Positions 32,274-37,990 of a stretch of 37,990 nt of DNA are shown here, piece by piece. Source of the stretch: an uncultured Mediterranea sp. (GTDB lineage: Bacteria > Bacteroidota > Bacteroidia > Bacteroidales > Bacteroidaceae); contig CAMACX010000028.1 in assembly GCA_945831575.1 (NCBI GenBank), forward strand, positions 1 through 37,990. The letters run 5' to 3'. Each line of letters starts with the position of its first letter. Within the stretch, counting starts at the first letter, position 1. The position numbers and the translations under genes were made by a program. The notes below the pieces were generated by a model. It searched no databases, had not been told where the DNA came from, and saw only the letters and a list, made by a program, of their open reading frames with translations.

Positions 32274-32960
32274 TTACTGGATGGCGTCCCATACCTGCTC
32301 GCAGATTTGCTTCATGCCGGCCACGGAGGGGTGGCCCCACTGCTTGTCGATGTCGTGCAGACGGATGTTCTGGATGCCGTAATAGCGACAGATGCGCTCC
32401 ATCGACTCAGTCACTTCGGTGGAAAGCTCGGTGTTGGTGATGTTGATGATGCGGGTGTCGGGATAGAGCTGGCGGAGCTGGCTCATCAGGTAGCAGAAGG
32501 CGGGACGGAAGGCGTAGAGATCCTGCTTGCTCCATCCGCCGAAGCGGTACTCCCCCACGGGCACACCGGCCCAACTGTCATTGGTGCCGCCGAAGACGAA
32601 GAGCACCTCGGGACGACCCAGGCGATGGATGCGGGTGATGAATGCACGGTCGGAGAAGTCCTGCCCCTTGTAGCCCGTATGGCAGACAGTGGAGCCGGAA
32701 TAGGAGTTGTTGGTATCGAGCTGCATGGCATGGAGGGTGGTCAGCAGATGCCACCAGGTCTGCTCGACGCAGCTTACGTCGTTCTGCTTCTCAGTGCCAC
32801 CGTCGGTACCGGCATACCAGCAGGCATTGGTTTCGGGCGTGACGTAGCCGCCATACGTGGAATAGGAATCACCAAGGATGGAGAAGCGGAGCTGTGCCTC
32901 GGTATGCACAGTCATGCCCAGCAGGAAAAGCAGGATACAGAAGATGGAAATTCGTTTCAT
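32274..32960 (-). CDS. Secreted SGNH/GDSL-type hydrolase
   Basis: A 228-residue protein with a signal peptide (about 1-22, ending TEAQ) and an SGNH esterase core. Block I is ILGDSYS (Ser32), the Asn block is FGGTNDSW (N127), and the C-terminal block is DIDKQWGHPS (His210). It would hydrolyse ester bonds in the periplasm or at the surface, for example acetyl groups on glycans, but the substrate is unknown. The start at 32960 is chosen because it gives a clean signal peptide; the frame is open 19 codons further upstream. Confidence 0.85.
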   Translation of the reverse strand: MKRISIFCILLFLLGMTVHTEAQLRFSILGDSYSTYGGYVTPETNACWYAGTDGGTEKQNDVSCVEQTWWHLLTTLHAMQLDTNNSYSGSTVCHTGYKGQDFSDRAFITRIHRLGRPEVLFVFGGTNDSWAGVPVGEYRFGGWSKQDLYAFRPAFCYLMSQLRQLYPDTRIINITNTELSTEVTESMERICRYYGIQNIRLHDIDKQWGHPSVAGMKQICEQVWDAIQ

Positions 32961-33092
32961 CGTTTTGATAGAATAGGATATTTGATATGTATTGTGTTTG
33001 CGTATGGTATGCTGCAAGGCACAGGTGTTGTCTATGCAGAATGCATTCGTTGCTCAATCAACATGATGACATATTGCCCGGGCAGGGTGCAG

Positions 33093-33722
33093 TTATTGCT
33101 TGAGGCGGAGGAGATAAGGCTCAATCACGGAAGCCTCCTCGGAACGCTCTTTCTGCAAGGCCTCTATCCAATCGGGATGCCCTTCGAGCAACTCCGTCAT
33201 GCGCTCCTTGCCTACGAAGAGGGAGTAGCCCGTGGTGAGGTCAAGCTCGTAATAGACGCGTTGGGTCACCATGCCTGAGGCATTGATGGCATCCCCCACT
33301 TCACCGCCCAGCTTGGTGGCCTCTTCATTGACCACCGTACTCGAAGCTACCTGACCCAGAGGCTGGGCCTTATAGAAGACGTGTCCGTTGATGCGCAACG
33401 CCTGGGCGTACCAGGCACCAAAGCGATACCTCTTGTAGCGCATCTTGCGGCAGTTGAGGTAGAGCACGCTATCGACCTGGATGGCGTAGCAACGGCGCTT
33501 GATGTATTTGGAAAGTCCCTCATTGCCTCGGGCCTCTATCTTGAAGTCGGCACCGCCCATGAGGTAAATCTGGGTCTTCGACCTACGCTCTACGTGTAAT
33601 GTCGTCACCGTGTCACCGCGCACATCCAACAGATTCTTCAAGTTGGAGAACAATACTTGCTGTGCCCTGCCATCCAAAAAGCAGGCAGCCAGCAACATAA
33701 GTATGCTTACTAGCCTTTTCAT
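33093..33722 (-). CDS. Uncharacterised secreted protein (DUF6563-like)
   Basis: A 209-residue protein with a signal peptide (MKRLVSILMLLAACFLDGRA, cut before QQ). The mature part is mostly beta-strand, with conserved-looking YLNCRKMRYKRYRFGAWYAQAL and GHVFYKAQPLG stretches. It resembles short Bacteroides exported proteins placed in DUF6563; the name is from memory and no function is known. The start at 33722 gives the signal peptide directly; the open frame continues ten codons upstream. Confidence 0.65.
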   Translation of the reverse strand: MKRLVSILMLLAACFLDGRAQQVLFSNLKNLLDVRGDTVTTLHVERRSKTQIYLMGGADFKIEARGNEGLSKYIKRRCYAIQVDSVLYLNCRKMRYKRYRFGAWYAQALRINGHVFYKAQPLGQVASSTVVNEEATKLGGEVGDAINASGMVTQRVYYELDLTTGYSLFVGKERMTELLEGHPDWIEALQKERSEEASVIEPYLLRLKQ

Positions 33723-33866
33723 ACGCATCTCTTTGAATTTTTGAGGGCGCAATTTACATCATTTCTGTTAATCGAGCAAATCAAGAAAGCAAAAAAAAAC
33801 AAATAGGACGTGATTAGCGCCATAATGACGCTCTTTGCCCCGCTCAGAAGGATGAAGGATGGACTT

Positions 33867-34340
33867 TCAAAGCAGGGCAACAGCAAACTGCCAAGCAAAA
33901 TAGCCGCAGACGAAGCACTTGAGCACCGTGCCCAACAGGAAACCGAGCAACGAACCGAAGCCCGACTTGATGGCCTCCTGCTGGTTGCGCCCCTCTATCA
34001 AGGTGCCGATGTACGCACCGAGGAAGGGACCGACCAACAGCCCCCACGGCATGAAGAAGAGGCCAATCAACGTACCCACCAGGCATCCGCGGCTGCCCCA
34101 GCGTCCACCTCCGCTATACTTTGTGCCCAGCATGGGCAGGAAATAGTCAACCAGTTGCACCAATGACACAAGCAGCAGCCAGAACAACAACTGGGTGGTG
34201 GTGAACGGTGCCCTGTCGGTGAGCTGAAGCATCAGCAGGGCTACATAGGATATCGGTGGGCCAGGCAGCATCGGTACGATACAGCCTACCAGACCCAGTA
34301 GAAGGGCAATTACGCCGAGAATTATCAGGAGAATATCCAT
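33867..34340 (-). CDS. DUF456-family membrane protein
   Basis: 157 residues, strongly hydrophobic, with about four to five membrane segments and glycine-rich turns (GLVGCIVPMLPGPPISY, and GPFLGAYIGTLIEG). This pattern, and the length, are typical of PF04306 (DUF456). The function is unknown. It lies downstream of the sigma-factor/barrel pair on the same strand with a 57-bp gap, so joint transcription is possible. Confidence 0.85.
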   Translation of the reverse strand: MDILLIILGVIALLLGLVGCIVPMLPGPPISYVALLMLQLTDRAPFTTTQLLFWLLLVSLVQLVDYFLPMLGTKYSGGGRWGSRGCLVGTLIGLFFMPWGLLVGPFLGAYIGTLIEGRNQQEAIKSGFGSLLGFLLGTVLKCFVCGYFAWQFAVALL

Positions 34341-34397
34341 CTTGACAGCAGTATTAGAATGAGATTCGAATGTGAATGGAATGAGATTCGAAGCCGG

Positions 34398-35786
34398 TTA
34401 GAACGATACTCGGACACCAGCTGAGAGGTTGAACTGAAGCGGCTCATCCTTATAGAGGTTGACCACGCGGCTGTGATTATCAAGATAGTACGAGAGTCCG
34501 GGCTCTACATAGAGACCAACATGCTTCACAAGGTCCATCTGTACACCCACAGAGCCAAAGGCGGAGTACTGCAAGCGGTGCTCCGTAAGCGACTGCTTCT
34601 CCACCTCCTTGCTGTTGACGCTCACCGTGAGGAGTTCCGACTGGCCCGATACGCACTTCTCGGCCATCATACCACCCGTGGTATAAAATGAAAAGCGTGA
34701 GGAGCGATAAAAGGCGTAGTTGACGCTCACAGGGATGCCAAGGTAGTGCAATGACTGATGAGCCGACTGGTAATTATGCTCTGAGCCGCTCTTGAAGTCA
34801 GACGAGAGGTAGGTGTAGTAGAGGCCTAGTCCGATGGAGAGACGCGACGACAAGGGATAGGCCAGTGAGAGGCCCACACGCACCGGTTGCTTATGGTGCT
34901 TCTCCTGGTCAAAGACGCGCGCACCATCATTACCTATCAGGTGTTTGTTCAGCGCACCGTAGCCCGACTGTATCTGGGTGCTTATCGGCTCCTGAGCCAG
35001 GTATTTGTCGCCAGTTGACATGGCTACTCCGCCGGGGCCGTTGGTCTGGCGGTTGTCTGCAAAGACATTGGATGCCAACAGGGAGACGCTGACAGGATGG
35101 GGCTGACGCTGTTTGCTCTGAGGCGCAGGTACGAAGTAGCCCCTCTGGGCACGTCGGGCCGGAGCTTCGCGTGAAGGCTGTTGCGCCTGCTCAGCCTGTT
35201 GGCTGTCGTGGGATGGCTGGAGATGGTCCTCGCTACCTTGCTCACCGGATGTGGACGGAAGAGGCACAACCGCATCAGAGTCGAGTGCAGCAGAAGCGGC
35301 AGAAGAAGCAGAGACTGCATGAAGTATCGCCACGTGCTGAGAAGCAAGGCGTGCATCACGGGCTGTCGATTGCGAAGCTGCCGATTGCGAAGCTGTTGTT
35401 TGCGAAGCAGGTGTTTGCGAAGCAGGTGTTTGCGAAGCAGGTGTTTGCGAAGCGAGCAATTGCGCAGTAGCCGTTTGCATTGAAGTCTTTTGCTGAGCAC
35501 CAGACGGCATCTCGGCACCATCAGCTACGAGCTGCTGAGCAGGCTGTGGGTGTGAGTCGCTTAGGTACAGCAGCACTCCCCCACCCAGCAGGAGAGTGAG
35601 CAGGGCAACAGCAGCTATCCGATAGGCCACCTTGTGAAAGGACGGACGACGGGTTAACGGAATCCGACGTGGGCCAGCAACTCCACCCTTCAGTGAAGAG
35701 TCAATGCGTTCCCAAAGCCCCTCAGGAGCCTTTGCCTCGTAATCAGCAAGCTGATCAGCTATATCATGAAGCCATTTCTCATCCAT
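34398..35786 (-). CDS. Membrane-anchored protein with anti-sigma-like N-terminus and beta-barrel C-terminus
   Basis: A 462-residue protein in three parts. A cytoplasmic N-terminus (1-50, MDEKWLHDIADQLADYEAKA) resembles the sigma-binding ends of Bacteroidetes anti-sigma-like proteins. One membrane helix spans about 53-76. A long low-complexity linker includes 5-residue repeats (ASQTP type, about 112-140, encoded by 15-bp DNA repeats). The C-terminal domain (about 240-462) looks like a PorT/OmpA-type 8-strand barrel ending in VRVSF. The start overlaps the end of the ECF sigma gene by 8 bp, so the two are translationally coupled. It probably controls that sigma factor and may span inner to outer membrane. 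That reading is inferred. Confidence 0.78.
   Translation of the reverse strand: MDEKWLHDIADQLADYEAKAPEGLWERIDSSLKGGVAGPRRIPLTRRPSFHKVAYRIAAVALLTLLLGGGVLLYLSDSHPQPAQQLVADGAEMPSGAQQKTSMQTATAQLLASQTPASQTPASQTPASQTTASQSAASQSTARDARLASQHVAILHAVSASSAASAALDSDAVVPLPSTSGEQGSEDHLQPSHDSQQAEQAQQPSREAPARRAQRGYFVPAPQSKQRQPHPVSVSLLASNVFADNRQTNGPGGVAMSTGDKYLAQEPISTQIQSGYGALNKHLIGNDGARVFDQEKHHKQPVRVGLSLAYPLSSRLSIGLGLYYTYLSSDFKSGSEHNYQSAHQSLHYLGIPVSVNYAFYRSSRFSFYTTGGMMAEKCVSGQSELLTVSVNSKEVEKQSLTEHRLQYSAFGSVGVQMDLVKHVGLYVEPGLSYYLDNHSRVVNLYKDEPLQFNLSAGVRVSF
35365..35460 (-). repeat. 15-bp in-frame tandem repeats in the barrel-protein linker
   Basis: About six copies of a 15-bp unit are present, three of them exact (gcaggtgtttgcgaa on the + strand), each adding five residues. 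Copy-number slippage here would change linker length without a frameshift. Confidence 0.8.
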
Positions 35787-36342
35787 TGTTTCTCTTTTTA
35801 TAATCCATAATCCCTTTAGCTAATATCTCTTTGGCCCGGTGAAACTGCGATGCCGAACTATTCTCCTTGATGTGGAGGAGATCGGCTATTTCTTTGTGAC
35901 TCTTCTGTTCGAAGACATAGAGGTTGAACACCGTGCGATAACCAGTAGGCAACTGCCTAATCATCTCCATAATCACCTCCGGTGGCACTTCACCGTCCTC
36001 GGGCTCCTCCTCATCCATCTTGTCGGGCAAGGCATCATCCGAAGTGACTACCTCCATACGCTCTTTCTGACGGAGCCAGGTAAGCGACTCATTGACCACC
36101 AGACGAATCATCCACGCCTTCAAGGAACCTTCACCTCGGTATTCAAAACGGGCAACGGAAGAGAGTATCTTGACAAAGCAGTCTTGCAGCACGTCCTTCA
36201 CATCTTCACTATTGAGGATGTAGCGCATGCATACAGCGGTCAAGATGCCAATGTAGCGGTCATAGAGCAGCTTGATTGCGTGAGCATCTCCAGCCTTGAC
36301 CGATTCAAGCAACTGCAGTTCGTTGTCAGCAAATGAATTCAT
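35779..36342 (-). CDS. ECF-type RNA polymerase sigma factor
   Basis: A 187-residue sigma-70 family protein. Region 2 (about 20-90) contains LYDRYIGILTAVCMRYILNS, DVLQDCFVKIL and AWMIRLVVNESL. Region 4 (about 125-180) contains LPTGYRTVFNLYVFEQKSHKEIADLLHI, a typical promoter -35 recognition helix-turn-helix. An acidic linker separates the regions. Its stop overlaps the start of the membrane-anchored barrel gene by 8 bp, the usual layout of an ECF sigma with its regulator. Its targets cannot be inferred. It is not adjacent to the susCD locus. Confidence 0.92.
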   Translation of the reverse strand: MNSFADNELQLLESVKAGDAHAIKLLYDRYIGILTAVCMRYILNSEDVKDVLQDCFVKILSSVARFEYRGEGSLKAWMIRLVVNESLTWLRQKERMEVVTSDDALPDKMDEEEPEDGEVPPEVIMEMIRQLPTGYRTVFNLYVFEQKSHKEIADLLHIKENSSASQFHRAKEILAKGIMDYKKRNNG

Positions 36343-36413
36343 TCACGTAGGATAGTCGTCTGTATAGATAAACGGGAAACAACCGGGAATCTTGCATCAC
36401 GGAGAGCAAAAAA

Positions 36414-36438
36414 AGCCGTCCCTCTGGGAGGAACGGCT
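36414..36438 (-). terminator. Terminator of the rplQ operon
   Basis: On the minus strand, agccgttcct pairs with agggacggct (one G-U pair) around a 5-base loop, followed by a run of seven T. It lies 42 bp after the rplQ stop. Confidence 0.93.
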
Positions 36439-36479
36439 TCTTATAATATAAGACTTCTTGTGATATAAGAGTAGTAGTA

Positions 36480-36974
36480 TTATTCAGCTTTAGCTTCCTC
36501 AGCAGGTGTCTCAGTTGCGGGAGCTTCAGGGGCAGCTGCTTCAGCAGCAGGTGCGTTCTTCTTCGAACGACGCGTACGGGTGGTCTTCTTAGCCACTTTC
36601 TCCTTAGCCATGTTCTCGTTGAAGTCAACCAACTCGATGAAGCACATCTCAGCATTGTCACCCAGACGGTTGCCAGTCTTGATGATACGCGTGTAGCCAC
36701 CGGGACGGTCAGCAATCTTCACGGAGATTTCCTTGAAGAGCTCTGTGATGGCATACTTGTCTTGGAGGTAGCTAAATACAACACGACGAGAGTTCGTAGT
36801 ATCGTTCTTAGACTTGGTCAGCAAGGGCTCAACATACTTCTTCAGCGCCTTGGCCTTTGCAACGGTCGTAGTGATTCTTTTGTGCTTGATCAAAGAACAT
36901 GCCATGTTGGCCAACATAGCGTTTCTGTGAGAAGCAGTACGACCCAAATGATTGAATTTCTTATTATGTCTCAT
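36480..36974 (-). CDS. rplQ: 50S ribosomal protein L17
   Basis: A 164-residue L17. The conserved core ([20 protein letters not shown], then [20 protein letters not shown] and [19 protein letters not shown]) covers about residues 1-120. It is followed by an Ala/Pro/Glu-rich extension of about 45 residues, common in Bacteroidetes L17 and absent from E. coli L17. It starts 3 bp after the rpoA stop and is the last gene of the ribosomal operon. Confidence 0.98.
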   Translation of the reverse strand: MRHNKKFNHLGRTASHRNAMLANMACSLIKHKRITTTVAKAKALKKYVEPLLTKSKNDTTNSRRVVFSYLQDKYAITELFKEISVKIADRPGGYTRIIKTGNRLGDNAEMCFIELVDFNENMAKEKVAKKTTRTRRSKKNAPAAEAAAPEAPATETPAEEAKAE

Positions 36975-36977
36975 TTC

Positions 36978-37970
36978 TTATTCTTTATCTAATTTATATT
37001 TAGAAATATCAGTTCCAAACGACAGATTCAGACTTTCCAGCAAATCATCAAGCTCGGTAAGCGATTTCTTTCCGAAGTTTCTGAACTTCAACAAGTCGGT
37101 CTTGTTGAACTGAACCAAGTCGCCGAGGGTCTCTACATCGGCAGCCTTCAAGCAGTTGAGGGCACGAACGGAGAGGTCCATATCGACCAGCTTGGTCTTC
37201 AGGAGTTGACGCATGTGAAGTACTTCCTCATCGAATTCCTCATTACCATCGTTGTCCTGTGCCTCAAGCGTAATCTTCTCGTCTGAGAACAGCATGAAGT
37301 GGTGAATCAGAATCTTTGCAGCCTCCTTCAAAGCCTCCTTCGGGTGAATGGAACCATCGGTTGTAATCTCAAGCACCAGCTTTTCGTAGTCGGTCTTCTG
37401 CTCAACACGGAAGTTTTCTACCTGGTACTTGACGTTACGAATCGGAGTATAAATAGAGTCGATAGGTATCACGTTGACATCGGTGCAGAACTCACGGTTC
37501 TCGTCAGCGGGAACATAGCCGCGACCTTTGTTGATGGTGATGTCTATCTGCATCGTAGCTTTTGAATCTAAATGACAAATAACTAATTCAGGATTTAACA
37601 CTTCAAATCCAGTCAGGTATTTACCTATGTCACCTGCCTTAAATTCATTTGAGTTCTCGATAACAATGCTTACCTTCTCATTTTCGAACTCTTCAACTAC
37701 ACGCTTGAATCTCACCTGTTTCAGATTCAAGATAATGTTAGTTACATCCTCCGTAACTCCGGGCACGCTGGAGAACTCATGCTCAACGCCCTCAATCTTG
37801 ATGGTGTTGATAGCATAACCTTCCAACGAGGAGAGGAGAATGCGGCGTAAGGCGTTACCGACGGTAATACCAAAACCGGGCTCTAACGGACGAAATTCAA
37901 ACTTACCGAACTTCGCATCCGCCTCCAACATTAAAACTTTATCAGGTTTTTGAAATGCTAATATCGCCAT
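36978..37970 (-). CDS. rpoA: RNA polymerase alpha subunit
   Basis: A 330-residue alpha subunit. The N-terminal assembly domain (about 1-230) contains the [20 protein letters not shown] motif, which mediates dimerisation and beta-subunit contact. The C-terminal domain (about 255-320) has the [22 protein letters not shown] helix-hairpin-helix. It has normal length and lies directly before rplQ. Transcription enters from genes beyond the right edge (rpsD and others expected from the conserved order). Confidence 0.98.
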   Translation of the reverse strand: MAILAFQKPDKVLMLEADAKFGKFEFRPLEPGFGITVGNALRRILLSSLEGYAINTIKIEGVEHEFSSVPGVTEDVTNIILNLKQVRFKRVVEEFENEKVSIVIENSNEFKAGDIGKYLTGFEVLNPELVICHLDSKATMQIDITINKGRGYVPADENREFCTDVNVIPIDSIYTPIRNVKYQVENFRVEQKTDYEKLVLEITTDGSIHPKEALKEAAKILIHHFMLFSDEKITLEAQDNDGNEEFDEEVLHMRQLLKTKLVDMDLSVRALNCLKAADVETLGDLVQFNKTDLLKFRNFGKKSLTELDDLLESLNLSFGTDISKYKLDKE

Positions 37971-37990
37971 GAAATTAATTATTATTTAGA

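Noticed and set aside
32241..33278. Plus-strand open frame of 345 codons across the SGNH hydrolase and the next gene
   Set aside because: It runs antisense through two genes with signal peptides and conserved motifs, has no family resemblance, and begins just before the hydrolase stop. It is a shadow frame.

Overview
The window looks like chromosomal DNA of a gut-type Bacteroidales (Bacteroidaceae-like). The signs are SusC/SusD pairs, many promoters with the Bacteroidetes -7 element TAnnTTTG and a TTG/TTTG-like -33 element 19-21 bp upstream, weak Shine-Dalgarno sequences, lipoproteins with SPII signals, a Cbp1-like coiled-coil lipoprotein, and an end of the ribosomal-protein operon with rplQ and rpoA. 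The species cannot be fixed from the sequence alone.

Left and centre (about 1-24100) is an accessory region built around an apparent SusC/SusD shufflon. One complete operon (E, + strand, 18389-24007) has a promoter, the susC signal peptide, a SusD and a further surface lipoprotein. Two more susC/susD pairs (A, 2313-6970; B, 9908-14241) lie on the opposite strand. Their susC genes have no promoter, signal peptide or N-terminal carboxypeptidase-like domain. All three susC genes share a short sequence at the point where A and B begin (18580-18630, 14191-14241, 6929-6970). It is in the same reading frame in each, and inverted between E and A/B. A complete tyrosine recombinase (16766-17935) lies between sites B and E. 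Inversion between E and B, or E and A, would fuse the single promoter and about 70 N-terminal residues to another susC body, so only one outer-membrane importer pair would be made at a time. In this assembly E is the expressed state.

Between the pairs is a mosaic of small modules: three intact AAA-type ATPase genes of two families, each near short promoter-proximal direct repeats, and a HipB-HipS-HipT-like locus whose kinase gene has lost its catalytic core. Many fragments of these same modules are fused end to end. The hipT remnant is present twice with apparently identical sequence, and other scars hold ATPase tails, an ATPase promoter joined to a hipT tail, and a clean loss of a whole ATPase gene. 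Several repeat arrays here have spacings near multiples of 11 bp.

The right part (about 24200-37990) is mostly core. It holds an M64-type metallopeptidase lipoprotein, MarC, the Cbp1-like lipoprotein with rsmI, divergent tdk with an AI-2E-family permease, tRNA-Lys(TTT), a sugar-kinase-like APH-fold protein, an SGNH hydrolase, two poorly characterised proteins, an ECF sigma factor overlapping a gene for a membrane-anchored beta-barrel protein, and rplQ-rpoA. Six strong hairpin terminators separate these units or the convergent genes further left.
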